A stretch of 43,640 nucleotides of DNA from Rhodospirillales bacterium (lineage in GTDB: Bacteria > Pseudomonadota > Alphaproteobacteria > Acetobacterales > Acetobacteraceae), in contig CAHJWU010000002.1 of assembly GCA_903643085.1 (NCBI GenBank), forward strand, positions 1 through 43,640. The letters run 5' to 3'. The notes under the pieces were generated by a model that saw only the letters and a program-made list of their open reading frames with translations, did no database searches and was not told the DNA's origin. The translations under genes were made by a program, and so were the position numbers. Every line of letters begins with the position of its first letter. Position 1 is the stretch's first letter. Of the stretch, positions 1 through 8,530 are shown one piece after another.

Positions 1-561
1 GCGGGCCGGATCGATCCCGGCTTCATCGCGCGCCATCTAAACGCGCTCGTCGCCGGCGACGCGCCCTCCGCACGCGTGCAGCAGGAAGCCGCAGCCGCGA
101 TGCTGCCGCCCGTCACTGACGAACCCTGGACGGCCCTCACCGGCTTCCGCGCCAATGCCGATGCCTCGCGACAGATAGAGGTGGAGATTGCCGGCCGGCC
201 CTATCTGGTAGAACTGGAGCCGTCCGGGCCGGATCGCGGGTGTGTCGCCGAACTCGGCTTTGAGCGCGTCGTTTTTCTCGACGGCGAGGCGTGGGCGTTC
301 GGCACGCCGCGCGCGGCCCAGGCAGCCGGCAACGCCGGCGGCGACGGCGCGATCCTCTCGCCTATGCCTGGCCGGGTGATCGCCGTGGCTGTGCAGGCCG
401 GCGAAGCGGTCAAGAAAGGACAGCGGCTGATCGTCGTGGAAGCGATGAAGATGGAGATGGCGCTGGTGGCCCCGTTCGACGGCACGATGGCTGAACTGAG
501 AGCGCAAGCGGGCGCCCAGGTCACCGAGGGTATGTTACTGGCGCGTATCGAGAAAGCATAG
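1..561 (+). CDS. Acyl-CoA carboxylase biotin-containing alpha subunit, C-terminal part
   Basis: The reading frame is open from base 1 to a TAG at 559-561, so about 186 C-terminal residues are visible and the biotin carboxylase part lies outside the window. The last ~70 residues form a biotinyl domain with the canonical VEAMKMEM motif around base 438; the first Lys after EAM is the expected biotinylation site. Upstream, the stretch with TGFRANAD is typical of the linker domain of acetyl-, propionyl- or methylcrotonyl-CoA carboxylase alpha subunits. The enzyme carboxylates an acyl-CoA with ATP and bicarbonate through a carboxybiotin arm. Which acyl-CoA it uses cannot be decided here because the partner beta subunit is not visible. 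A hairpin repeat follows the stop by about 40 bases and may act as terminator. Confidence 0.9.
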   Translation, partial: AGRIDPGFIARHLNALVAGDAPSARVQQEAAAAMLPPVTDEPWTALTGFRANADASRQIEVEIAGRPYLVELEPSGPDRGCVAELGFERVVFLDGEAWAFGTPRAAQAAGNAGGDGAILSPMPGRVIAVAVQAGEAVKKGQRLIVVEAMKMEMALVAPFDGTMAELRAQAGAQVTEGMLLARIEKA

Positions 562-599
562 AGAAGCCTACAAATATCGATTCGCGTTCAGATTGACAC

Positions 600-765
600 A
601 CAGAAAGCAAGCAGTCCTTTTTTGCAAAAAAGGACCAAAAAACTTTTGCTCCTCTGCATTTGCCACGTTCGGGTGCATCCGGACGCATCGAAGCAGCCGA
701 ACCCGCGCAGGGATCAAAAGTTTTTGCTTCTTTTTTGCAAAAAAGAAGGCCTTGCTTCCTAAGAG
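600..765. repeat. Nested double-hairpin intergenic repeat, copy A (intact)
   Basis: Two perfect 22-base palindromes bracket the element: 614-635 (GTCCTTTTTTG plus its reverse complement) and 727-748 (CTTCTTTTTTG plus its reverse complement). Inside them an A-rich/T-rich pair is also inverted: CAAAAAACTTTTGCTCC near 636 and GGATCAAAAGTTTTTGC near 712. Together they can fold into one large structure or two separate hairpins. Related copies lie at 4629, 22415, 13199 and, on the other strand, 3440. This one lies just 3' of the carboxylase gene. The A/T-rich stems suggest a terminator or a MITE-like mobile repeat. Short open frames running through it encode KVFCFFF-like peptides and are not taken as genes. 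Confidence 0.85.
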
Positions 766-792
766 TCGTCCGGCTGTTATGTCAGGAAAATC

Positions 793-903
793 TCAGTTGG
801 CAGGGACTTTGTCCTTAGCCTCCTGTGAGATGTCGCCCACGCCCACCACGGCGTAGCGAATTTTCTTGCCCGGTGTGAGGCCAAGCGACGACATGATGCT
901 CAT
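793..903 (-). pseudogene. Truncated start of a Gfo/Idh/MocA-type oxidoreductase
   Basis: A 36-codon minus-strand frame begins with ATG at 903 and stops at 793. Its middle reads GKKIRYAVVGVGDISQEA, which is the usual N-terminal strand and GxGxxx nucleotide-binding loop of glucose-fructose oxidoreductase-like (Gfo/Idh/MocA) dehydrogenases. After Glu-Ala the similarity is lost and a stop follows, so only the first ~30 residues of a ~350-residue enzyme survive. Its 5' end abuts an IS66 transposase remnant on the other strand, consistent with disruption by rearrangement. It cannot encode a working enzyme. Confidence 0.55.
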
Positions 904-904
904 G

Positions 905-1150
905 GTGCGGTGCGCACGAAGTCGGCTGACTGTCGAAACATTGCATGATTGGCTGCACGATCAGCTGCCGCGCATCTCTGGCGCATCCGATCTCGCGAAG
1001 GCCATGCGCTACGCTATACGGCATTGGCCCGGTCTGGTGGCCTTCCTCGACGACGGACGCATCGAGATGGACACGAATGTGTCGAGCGCGCGAGCTGGAC
1101 CGGCACCGCAGCGGCCTGAAACCTTCGCCCGCTGAACGATGTTCTTCGTA
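905..1150 (+). pseudogene. IS66-family transposase remnant (C-terminal region)
   Basis: The frame through 914-1080 reads DLAKAMRYAIRHWPGLVAF and then LDDGRIEMDTNV, which matches the conserved C-terminal catalytic region of IS66 transposases (LAxAIRYALxRW...FLxDGRIELDNN). The expected VERAIRP continuation is lost through what looks like a one-base deletion near 1080. Neither the N-terminal two thirds nor the accessory IS66 genes are present. This is a decayed fragment that marks an old insertion or recombination. The following 260 bases (to 1414) hold no gene I can support. Confidence 0.7.
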
Positions 1151-1414
1151 CGTTCATGCCCCGAGCGGCTTAGCGCGTAGTTTTGGACAAGCCGTGCGAA
1201 GAGCCCTGGACGTGCCGTCCAACGCGTTGCTATCGCAGACGCGCTCCGCGGAAGGGAAGGATGGTGCTAAATCAAGCCCCAAAATCAGGTGGACCGATGC
1301 GGAATGAAACGTCAGGCTGGGCCGGGATGGCGTCGCGCCACACGAGCCAGTGATGGGCTCGCCAGCATGACAACTCATTCAGCGGGCGTGGTTTCACTCT
1401 TTGATTGACGGCTT

Positions 1415-2376
1415 GTGCACCAATGTGCTCTCACTGCATTTGTTGAACGATGTAGGAAGTTACTCAAGTGCGCAGCTGGTTGGCCAGTCCGGCGAACCCT
1501 TCCAGTGTTCATTTTTACCGCTCTGGTCGCCGTTGAGGTAACCTGGAATAGCTGCGTCGGTATCTCCTGGACGGCGCCGTCAAATCTTGACCTTGCCGTG
1601 GCAGCGTTAGCATTAGGCAGTGTGTCCGCTTACGCCGCGAGGCGTGGCGCTCGAGCCTTGGCTGAAATAGCCTTCTTCATCTCAATTTTTGTTCTTTTCC
1701 CGATCCTTGGGGTTCGGTTAAGTTATCTGGCTGCTACGCTCCACGCTCCCCTCGTCGACCAAGCGATGCACAATTTCGATTTACTGCTCGGTTTCGACTG
1801 GCAGCGCTGGGCGGCAACCGAGCTGCGATATCCGCAGTTTATGTCCATTCAGTGTCTGTGTATGAAAGTCATACCGTGGTCGCGCTCAGCTCGATATGCG
1901 TGTTTGCTTTTGTTCGTCCAGCCGACCGCAATTACGAGCTGCTTTTAGTCTACCTGATCGGGCTTGTCTTCACGGTGACCCTGTTCGGCATATTCCCAAC
2001 TTTGGGTCCCGCGAGCCTGATCGGCCAGCCGGCGCTTCAACAGCAAATCCTTGAGCAACTTCGCGCTCGCCAGCTCACCAATCTCTCGTATGACGGGATC
2101 GTCTCTTTCCCGTCCTATCACACGCTCATGGCTATCGCCGTGATCTACACCCATCGCGGCATCCGACTCACCTTTTGGCCAATGCTATTATGGAACGGTG
2201 GTATGCTCATTACAGTACCGTTTGGCGGTGATCACTACGCCACAGATATGGTAGGGGGCGCTGCTATCGCTGCGCTTTCCATTGCACTCGCGAGAGCAGT
2301 AGCCAATGCAGGTTCCTTATTTGAGGTATCAACGCGGTTGCAGCCTAACCACACAATAAAATTTAAAGCGGTATAA
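1415..2376 (+). pseudogene. PAP2-superfamily membrane phosphatase, frameshifted
   Basis: Two overlapping frames together make one multi-pass membrane protein of about 300 residues. The 5' frame (GTG at 1415, open to 1948) encodes several hydrophobic segments. The 3' frame (open through 1852-2376) carries the phosphatase motifs SFPSYHT (around 2110) and GGDHYATDMVGG (around 2225) typical of the PAP2 / inositol-phosphorylceramide-synthase-like group. The switch between frames must lie near 1835-1862, where neither frame alone keeps a plausible helix. Such enzymes hydrolyse or transfer lipid phosphate head groups at the membrane. A real frameshift or a sequencing error would look the same; decayed neighbours on both sides favour a pseudogene. 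Confidence 0.6.
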
Positions 2377-2781
2377 CTGACAGCGAAACTGCCGTTTGAA
2401 GAACCAGCATAGCCGGCACCATGTGGTGCAAGAGTAAACTGCTACCATTCTCTTTGCTTCCGTTGGCCAGAATGTTACACGTTCGGGCCTGCTTGAGGGG
2501 GCGCAGAAACATGCGGCTCGGGTGGTATCTGGTGAGGCGCCACGCTTGTAGATTGCTAGCGTGAATTCGGCCAACGCCGCGGTTAGCGCACAGCGACGCT
2601 GAGTGTGCCAATCGTTGTTGGTATTCAGCACACGGAGCCGATCACCGGGATAATCGAGTTCTCGCTGGGAAAATCTCGAAAACGTGGGCACGACGCTGAC
2701 CTCCTTCTTGCGCCAGGCGACCAAGCTCGTCAGATGTATCTTCAGCCGACAATGGACGAAAGCTTATGTGCGCGAGTATGT
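2377..2781. other. Stretch with no supported gene
   Basis: Open frames here are short, of mixed strand, and resemble no family I recognise. A minus-strand frame across about 2642-2845 lies next to the glycosyltransferase relic and could be its shifted continuation, but the match is too weak to call. Confidence 0.4.
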
Positions 2782-2895
2782 CTACGTCGCTCTTGTCGAC
2801 AATCGCGCAATACAGTGGTGGCCTGCGTCCTTTAAAGCCGCGCATATGTTAACAAACTGAGCGGGGAAATTTTGATGTAGAAAAAGAATCTTCAA
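2782..2895 (-). pseudogene. GT4-type glycosyltransferase, N-terminal relic
   Basis: From a possible TTG start at 2895 the minus strand reads LKILFLHQNFPAQFVNICAA and then LKDAGHH. This is the characteristic first beta-strand and glycine/proline loop of family 4 (group 1) glycosyltransferases, whose usual start is like MRILFLHQNFPGQF. Similarity ends after ~28 residues, a stop follows at 2782, and no Rossmann donor-binding domain is found. In acetic acid bacteria such enzymes add sugars to exopolysaccharide precursors at the inner membrane; here only the start remains. Confidence 0.55.
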
Positions 2896-2984
2896 TGGTA
2901 AACCAAGACAGGTTGTAGCCAACGCTATTGACACCTTTGCCTCGCGGCAGCGTTGGCCGCATGCTACCGCTTTGAACATTCATC

Positions 2985-3410
2985 TTAGGAAGCAGTCGTG
3001 TCAGCCTGGATGCAGCCAGTGCAAGAACATGTCGAGATTTGGCTTTTCGCACGTGAGAGACGATGCCCAACCTTCTGCAGCACGGGATAATATGGCTTCA
3101 CCAAAAGAGGCTTTGCCGTACGAAAGAAGTCGATCTCTGGTGTAACGGCTGCAGGAACATAGACGTTTGCGTGCGGTTGATCACAGGGTGTAGTCACGTA
3201 AGGGAGGCTGCTAGCTATGAAGGTCATTCGCGGGTGAATGAGGTTTTCCCGCAGCGTTACTTTGGGGGATGCTGAGTTTTTCATGCTCAGGAGAGTCGAA
3301 CGGGTCCATACCGTCCCGTCCGCAAACTTGATGCTCGCTACGTTTACTCCTTTGACCGCCGGCCGGCCTTGAACCGGACTAACGCCGGCCCCGGGGTTTG
3401 CGCTCCGCAA
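2985..3410 (-). other. Weak open frame, function unknown
   Basis: A 141-codon minus-strand frame (TTG-type start at 3410) contains a stretch IKFADGTVWTRSTLL that looks protein-like. I do not recognise a family. There is no convincing ribosome site, no signal peptide, and base composition differs from the GC-rich genes nearby. It lies between the glycosyltransferase relic and a degenerate repeat, so it may be part of another decayed gene. Low confidence. Confidence 0.2.
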
Positions 3411-3439
3411 GCCAGGACGTCACTTCGTCATGATGACGG

Positions 3440-3560
3440 GAAGCAAGGCGTACTTTTTGAAAGAGGCGAAAACCTTCCCGGCATTTGCGGCGTCCGGGCG
3501 CTTGCGGAGAAACACGCACGCTGAGACTGCGGGGAGACAAAGGTTTGCTGCTTGAAACGC
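3440..3560 (-). repeat. Nested-hairpin intergenic repeat, degenerate copy E (inverted)
   Basis: Read on the minus strand this stretch has the same order of blocks as the intact copies: an AAGCAGCAAACC block, a GC-rich middle, then AAGGTTTTCGCCTCTTTCAAAAAG and CTTGCTTCCC-like ends. A minus-strand translation gives KVFASFKKYALLP, the decayed counterpart of KVFCFFFAKKKA in the intact copies. The two 22-base palindromes are no longer perfect. It precedes the metallo-hydrolase gene at 3631. Confidence 0.5.
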
Positions 3561-3630
3561 ATCCCTGCTCGCTGACGGGCCAACCGGCCGCCAGGCGTCT
3601 CGAACTGGCTCACGGATGTAGAAAGCCGCC

Positions 3631-4611
3631 GTGACGCGCAACCGCTACTACCAGGGTCCGCCCTCCGACCACTACGACGGCGAGCGATTCTTCAATCCCG
3701 GCCATCCGGAGACCGACCGCAGCCTGGTCGAGCTGCTACGCTGGCGGCTGGGCGGCAAGCGGGCACGCTGGACGGCAACGCCCACGCGCCAGGCCGTTCC
3801 CGCCACCAGGGTCGCGGACCTGAGCGTGACGCTTATCGGGCATGCCAGCCTGCTGCTCCAGGTGGACGGCCGCAACATCCTGGTCGATCCTGTCTGGTCG
3901 GCGCGGGCGAGCCCTCTGCGCTGGGCAGGGCCGCGGCGCCACAACGCGCCTGGCATCGCCTACGCGGCGCTGCCGCCGGTCGACGCCGTGCTGCTGACGC
4001 ACAACCATTACGACCATCTCGACATCAGGACCCTGCGCCGCCTGTGGCGGGACGGGCAGCCACCCGTGGTGGCGCCGCTGGGACAGGACCGCGTGATCGG
4101 GCGGACCGACCCGGACATGCAGGTGCGCACGCTGGACTGGGGCGAGCACGTGGACATCCTCCCCGGCCTGGAGGTCTGGCTGCATCCCGCAAACCATTGG
4201 TCGAGCCGCAGCCTGTCCGACCGCCGGATGGCGCTGTGGGGCGGCTTCGTCGTCAGAACGCAGGTCGCGATCATCTACGTGGCCGGCGACACCGGCTACG
4301 GCGACGGCGCCATTTTCCGCGCGGTGCGCGAACGGCACGGCTCTCCCGACGTGGCCGTGCTGCCTATTGGCGCATACGCCCCGCGATGGTTCCTGAAGGA
4401 TCAGCACGTCAATCCGGCGGAGGCGGTGCAGATCATGCAGGATTGCGGCGCCGTGCAGGCGCTCGGCGTGCACTGGGGAACGTTCGCGCTGACCGACGAG
4501 CCGCAACTCGGGCCTCCACAGGAGCTACGGCGTGCGCTCGAGGCTGCGGGCGTATCGGAAGGGCGTTTCCTGGCCATGCAGCCCGGCGAGTGCTGGACCC
4601 GCCGGGCCTGA
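3631..4611 (+). CDS. MBL-fold metallo-hydrolase, NAPE-phospholipase D-like
   Basis: This 326-residue protein starts with GTG at 3631; the early motif YYQGPPSDHYDGERFFNP supports that start. The metallo-beta-lactamase fold is shown by the metal motif THNHYDHLD (His124, His126, Asp128, His129), an earlier strand LIGHASLLLQVDGRNILVDP, and a later GDTGYGD containing the bridging aspartate. Length and order fit the NAPE-PLD/UlaG-like branch, which cleaves phosphodiester bonds such as those in N-acylated phospholipids; the actual substrate is unknown. No signal peptide is evident. A repeat follows its stop, and the next gene (msrA) is convergent, so it is probably a single-gene transcript. The ribosome site upstream of GTG is weak. 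Confidence 0.85.
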   Translation: MTRNRYYQGPPSDHYDGERFFNPGHPETDRSLVELLRWRLGGKRARWTATPTRQAVPATRVADLSVTLIGHASLLLQVDGRNILVDPVWSARASPLRWAGPRRHNAPGIAYAALPPVDAVLLTHNHYDHLDIRTLRRLWRDGQPPVVAPLGQDRVIGRTDPDMQVRTLDWGEHVDILPGLEVWLHPANHWSSRSLSDRRMALWGGFVVRTQVAIIYVAGDTGYGDGAIFRAVRERHGSPDVAVLPIGAYAPRWFLKDQHVNPAEAVQIMQDCGAVQALGVHWGTFALTDEPQLGPPQELRRALEAAGVSEGRFLAMQPGECWTRRA

Positions 4612-4628
4612 TGCTGCGCGACGCAGCT

Positions 4629-4780
4629 TTCAGAAAGCAAGCAGCCCTCTTAGGAAAACTTTAGCTCCCCCGTCATCCGTAACAGCCCACTGCGTCGAGC
4701 AGAACGGAGCAGCTCAGATGCGGGGAACAAAAGTTTTTTGCTTCTTTTTTTCAAAAAAGAAGGCCTGTCTTACCTCCTCA
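4629..4780. repeat. Nested double-hairpin intergenic repeat, copy B
   Basis: The right arm is nearly intact (4741-4762, CTTCTTTTTTT followed by CAAAAAAGAAG, with one off-centre base), preceded by GGAACAAAAGTTTTTTG. The left arm is damaged: CAGAAAGCAAGCAG is followed by CCTCTTAGG instead of the T6/A6 palindrome. It sits between the convergent metallo-hydrolase and msrA genes, the position expected of a bidirectional terminator. Confidence 0.75.
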
Positions 4781-4816
4781 ACATCAGCGCACTTGCAGGC
4801 AGGAGCGAAAGCGGCG

Positions 4817-5320
4817 TCAGGCGGCCGCACGGCGCGGCAATTTCCAGTTCGGCCGGATGAAATGGCAGGTGTAGCCGTTCGGAATGCGCTCGATGTAGTC
4901 CTGATGCTCGGGTTCGGCCTCCCAGAACGGCCCTGCCGGAGCCACTTCCGTCACCACCTTGCCGGGCCAGAGGCCGGACGCGTTCACGTCGGCGATCGTG
5001 TCCGCTATGACGGCTTTCTGCTGCGCGTCGACGTAGAAGATCGCCGAGCGGTAGCTCGGCCCGCGATCGTTGCCCTGCCGGTCCGGCGTGGTGGGGTCAT
5101 GTATCTGGAAAAAGAACTCGAGCAGGTTGCGGAAGGTGATCTTCGCGGGATCGAAGACGATCTCGATCGCCTCGGCGTGGTTGCCGTGGTTGCGATATGT
5201 CGCGTTCGCCACTTCTCCCCCGGAATAGCCGACTCGCGTCGACAGCACGCCCGGCAGCTTGCGTATCAGGTCCTGCATTCCCCAGAAGCAGCCACCCGCC
5301 AGAACGGCACGTTCCTCCAT
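4817..5320 (-). CDS. msrA: Peptide methionine sulfoxide reductase A
   Basis: The 167-residue protein is of usual MsrA length. It opens with [14 protein letters not shown], in which Cys11 of GCFWG is the catalytic cysteine that attacks the sulfoxide. The block GYSGG...[10 protein letters not shown] and the [19 protein letters not shown] segment are family hallmarks. It reduces methionine-S-sulfoxide in oxidised proteins in the cytoplasm, recycled by thioredoxin. The start at 5320 is fixed by a strong AGGAGG seven bases upstream; the open frame extends further upstream but without homology. The C-terminus lacks an obvious resolving-cysteine tail, so recycling may differ from the three-cysteine enzymes. 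Confidence 0.95.
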   Translation of the reverse strand: MEERAVLAGGCFWGMQDLIRKLPGVLSTRVGYSGGEVANATYRNHGNHAEAIEIVFDPAKITFRNLLEFFFQIHDPTTPDRQGNDRGPSYRSAIFYVDAQQKAVIADTIADVNASGLWPGKVVTEVAPAGPFWEAEPEHQDYIERIPNGYTCHFIRPNWKLPRRAAA

Positions 5321-5717
5321 CACCCGACCTCCTTCGATTCGCGGTGGATGTCCACCACTGCCCAGCACCTGCATTTTCGCGCCGACGAGCGCACAAGCCG
5401 TGGCGCTAGCCAGGAACTGGTGTCGGCAGGCCGCCATGTAAACTCCAACGCCTGCAACGGGACGGCGTTGAGAGTGATCATCGACGAAGCAAGGCACGTC
5501 CAGCCTGCGTGTCTGTCCGGCAACATTCGCCCGCCGCAGAACCGGAGCACAGACGCCGGCTGCCGGGAAAGCCCCGCCCGTGCCGCGATTGGTAACGGCC
5601 GGCGCCGCCGGCGGCGTCGCGCACCTGCAATGGCTGCCCCGCGAAAGTGGCTGGTTTTGAACAGCACAGGCCGCCGGGCGAGAGGAACGGGCGCCGCAGT
5701 CGCGCGTCCCTTCCCGC
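5321..5717. other. Intergenic region between divergent genes, no gene seen
   Basis: This 397-base spacer separates msrA (minus) from an SDR gene (plus). Long frames cross it on both strands but only as extensions of neighbouring frames and without recognisable protein sequence. It presumably holds the promoters of both genes; I could not pick out convincing -35/-10 boxes. Confidence 0.4.
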
Positions 5718-6593
5718 ATGACCCAAGATCCCAGGACGAGCGCCCCCACCAGCTTCCCCGACGAGCCGCACCAGCCACGGCCGGGCCTGGAGGCAGACAT
5801 GCGAACCAAGCCGGACCATGGCGAGGAAAGCTATGTCGGCAAGGGCCTGCTGACCGGCGCCGCGGCGCTGATCACCGGCGGCGACAGCGGCATAGGCCGC
5901 GCCGTTGCCATAGCCTATGCCCGCGAGGGCGCGGACGTTGCGATCTCCTTCCTGCCGGACGAGCAGGTGGACGCGGAGGAGACGCGGAGCTGGGTGGAGA
6001 AGGCGGGGCGGCGGTGCCTGCTGTTGCCTGGCGACATACGCGACCCGGCCTGGTGCCGGACCCTGGTCGACAGGACCGTGGAAGCGTTTGGCCGGCTTGA
6101 CGTCCTGGTCAACAACGCCGCGGCGCAGACCACGAACGAGGACCTCGCCGATATCGCCGCCGCCGATGTGGAGGGCGCCTTCCGGGCCAACGTCTTCGCG
6201 CCGATCTGGCTGACCCAGGCCGCCGCCAGGCACATGAAACCCGGCGCGTCCATCATCAACACGACGAGCGTGCAGGCAAAAGTCGCAGGCAAGGGGATGA
6301 TCGTCTACTCGGCCACCAAGGGCGCGGTCGCGAGCCTCACCATCGGGCTGTCGAACCTTCTCGCACCGCAGGGCATACGCGTGAACTGCGTGGCGCCCGG
6401 ACCGGTCTGGGCGCCGATCCAGCCGATCGCGAAATCGCCGGAGGAGATGGAGGAGCTGGGCCACAACACCCCGCTCGGCCGCGCCGGTCAGCCAGGCGAA
6501 CTGGCAGGCGCCTACGTACTTCTCGCAGCCAGGGAGGGCAGCTACATGTCGGGCGCGCTGGTGCCGGTCACCGGCGGCATGCCGATGCTGTGA
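5718..6593 (+). CDS. SDR-family oxidoreductase (YghA/glucose-dehydrogenase-like)
   Basis: This 291-residue short-chain dehydrogenase begins with ATG at 5718 and carries a ~45-residue hydrophilic N-terminal extension ([20 protein letters not shown]) typical of the stress-linked YghA/YdaD subgroup. The nucleotide loop TGGDSGIG spans residues 53-60, NNAA follows at the fourth strand, and the catalytic YSATK places Tyr197 and Lys201. It probably reduces or oxidises an aldehyde or sugar with NAD(P). The ABC exporter starts 15 bases after its stop, so the two are likely co-transcribed. Confidence 0.85.
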   Translation: MTQDPRTSAPTSFPDEPHQPRPGLEADMRTKPDHGEESYVGKGLLTGAAALITGGDSGIGRAVAIAYAREGADVAISFLPDEQVDAEETRSWVEKAGRRCLLLPGDIRDPAWCRTLVDRTVEAFGRLDVLVNNAAAQTTNEDLADIAAADVEGAFRANVFAPIWLTQAAARHMKPGASIINTTSVQAKVAGKGMIVYSATKGAVASLTIGLSNLLAPQGIRVNCVAPGPVWAPIQPIAKSPEEMEELGHNTPLGRAGQPGELAGAYVLLAAREGSYMSGALVPVTGGMPML

Positions 6594-6608
6594 CGGCTCC
6601 GCCCGCGC

Positions 6609-8420
6609 GTGAGCCGGCCTTCCATCAGCGAGCGGCTGGGCGCGCTGCGCACCCTGCCGCCGTTCATCGCCATGATCTGGCGCACCAGCCCGGCGCTGAC
6701 TCTTGCGACCTCCTGCCTGCGCCTCGTACGCGCCGTGCTGCCCATCGCCACGCTGTTCGTGGGCAAGCTGATAATCGACGAGGTGGTGCGCCGGTCCCGC
6801 CTGCCGCCGCAGGCGGGCGATCTGTGGCGGCTGGGCCTGCTGCTGGGCACCGAGCTGCTGCTGGCGCTGCTGGCCGATGCCCTCGGCCGCGCCGTGGCGC
6901 TGCTGGACCAGCTGCTGTCAGACCGGTTCAGCGACGAGACCAGCCTGCGGCTCATGCAGCACGCCGCCACGCTTGACCTGCGCGATTTCGAGGACAGCGA
7001 GACACAGGACAAGCTCGACCGCGCGCGCCGGCAGGCCAGCGGGCGCTCCGGCCTGGTCAGCCTGCTGCTGGGCCAGGCCCAGGATCTGGTCACCCTGGCG
7101 GGCTTCGCCGCCGGTATCGCCGCCTACGCACCCTGGCTGATCCTGTTGCTGGCGGCCGCCCTGGTGCCGGCGTTCCTCGGCGAGATCCGGTTCAACCGCC
7201 TGGCCTATGACATCAACGTAAAGCGCACGGCCGACCGGCGGGAACTGGACTATTTGCGGCAGACCGGCGCCAGCACGTACACCGCCAAAGAGGTCAAGCT
7301 GTTCGGCCTGCACGGCTTCCTGATCGGCCGCTACCGCGAACTGGCGGTGTCGATGCAGCAGGAGAACGCGGCGTTCGCGTGGCGCCGGGCCGCATCTGGC
7401 GCGCTGCTGGCGGCGTTTGGAACGCTGGGCTACTACGCGGCGTACGCCTATCTGGCCTGGCGGGCGGTGGCGGGCGGGCTGTCCGTGGGTGACCTGACGT
7501 TCCTGGCGGCATCGTTCCAGCGGCTGCGCGGGCTGCTGGCAGGCGTGCTGGCAGGGGTATCGTCGCTGGCCAGCCAGGCGCTCTACCTGCAGGACCTGTT
7601 CTCGTTCCTGGATCTGCGCGCCGCCATTGCCTCGCCGCCAGGCGGGCTGGCGTTCCCGGCTTGCCTCGCACGGGGGATCGAGTTCCAGGACGTGGGCTTC
7701 CGCTACCCGGACGCGCCGGCCTGGGCGATGCGCCACCTGAGCTTCCGCCTGGCGGCCGGGCGTGTGCTGGCACTGGTGGGCGAGAACGGCGCCGGTAAGA
7801 CCACGCTGGTGAAGCTGCTGACCCGGCTGTATGACCCCGACGAGGGCCGCATCCTGGTGGATGGCCATGATCTGCGCGCCTACGACCTGGACAGCCTGCG
7901 CGCCGGCATAGGCGTGATCTTCCAGGACTTCGTGCGCTACGATCTCAGCGCGTCAGACAACATCGCCGTGGGCCGCATCGGACAGCGCGCCGACCGCGGC
8001 CGGATCGAACAGGCCGCCGCGCGCGGCCGCGCCGACGAGGTGGTCGGCCGCCTGCCCGGCGGTTACGACCAGATGGTCGGGCGGCGCTTCCGCGGCGGCA
8101 TCGAGCTGTCTGGCGGCGAGTGGCAGAAGATGGCTCTGGCCCGCGCCTACATGCGCGATGCGGCCGTGCTGATCCTGGACGAGCCGACTGCAGCACTCGA
8201 TGCCCGCGCGGAGTTCGAGGTGTTCGAGCGCTTCAAGGCGCTGAGTGCCGGCCGCACGGCGGTGCTGATCTCCCACCGCTTCTCCTCCGTCCGCATGGCC
8301 GACCAGATCCTGGTGGTGGCCGGCGGGCGGGTGGAGGCGAGTGGCACCCACGCGGAACTGGTGGCGCAAGGCGGGCGGTACGCCGAACTGTTCGCCTTGC
8401 AGGCCGCGGGTTACCGGTGA
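6609..8420 (+). CDS. ABC transporter, fused permease and ATPase (half exporter)
   Basis: The 603-residue protein starts at GTG 6609 (MSRPSISERLGAL). About 330 N-terminal residues form the transmembrane domain with several hydrophobic helices. The C-terminal ATPase has Walker A GENGAGKTT (residues 391-399), signature LSGGE (500-504), Walker B ILDEP (Asp524) and a switch histidine in ISHRFSS. The architecture is a type IV exporter half that should work as a homodimer in the inner membrane. The substrate (lipid, peptide or drug) is not shown by sequence. It directly follows the SDR gene, with no ribosome site better than a weak purine run. Confidence 0.88.
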   Translation: MSRPSISERLGALRTLPPFIAMIWRTSPALTLATSCLRLVRAVLPIATLFVGKLIIDEVVRRSRLPPQAGDLWRLGLLLGTELLLALLADALGRAVALLDQLLSDRFSDETSLRLMQHAATLDLRDFEDSETQDKLDRARRQASGRSGLVSLLLGQAQDLVTLAGFAAGIAAYAPWLILLLAAALVPAFLGEIRFNRLAYDINVKRTADRRELDYLRQTGASTYTAKEVKLFGLHGFLIGRYRELAVSMQQENAAFAWRRAASGALLAAFGTLGYYAAYAYLAWRAVAGGLSVGDLTFLAASFQRLRGLLAGVLAGVSSLASQALYLQDLFSFLDLRAAIASPPGGLAFPACLARGIEFQDVGFRYPDAPAWAMRHLSFRLAAGRVLALVGENGAGKTTLVKLLTRLYDPDEGRILVDGHDLRAYDLDSLRAGIGVIFQDFVRYDLSASDNIAVGRIGQRADRGRIEQAAARGRADEVVGRLPGGYDQMVGRRFRGGIELSGGEWQKMALARAYMRDAAVLILDEPTAALDARAEFEVFERFKALSAGRTAVLISHRFSSVRMADQILVVAGGRVEASGTHAELVAQGGRYAELFALQAAGYR

Positions 8421-8530
8421 TTGCGTCTGCGGCCGGTGAGTGCTTGGGCGAACGCACGAGCTGGCACGCATCTTACGTCAGGAAGGCCTAATTTGAGACA
8501 ACCGGGCCTTGCCGGCTGCCGCGATGGCGG

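Noticed and set aside
600-765. CRISPR-like array
   Set aside because: Only two palindromes with different flanks and no repeated spacer-repeat periodicity; other copies are kilobases apart.
593-856. Plus-strand open frame with KVFCFFFAKKK-like peptide
   Set aside because: It is the translation of the hairpin repeat, with the same peptide seen in other copies at 4730 and 22530; no ribosome site or independent homology.
3420-3641. Minus-strand 73-codon frame ending KYALLPVIMTK
   Set aside because: It is mainly translation of the degenerate repeat copy and runs into the start of the metallo-hydrolase gene.
5321-5809. Upstream extension of the MsrA frame
   Set aside because: No homology before GCFWG-containing start; the ATG at 5320 has a strong ribosome site and gives normal MsrA length.
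4532-6100. 522-codon plus-strand open frame across msrA and the SDR start
   Set aside because: It crosses msrA antisense and reads the SDR in the wrong frame; low-complexity Arg/Ala composition typical of high-GC shadow frames.
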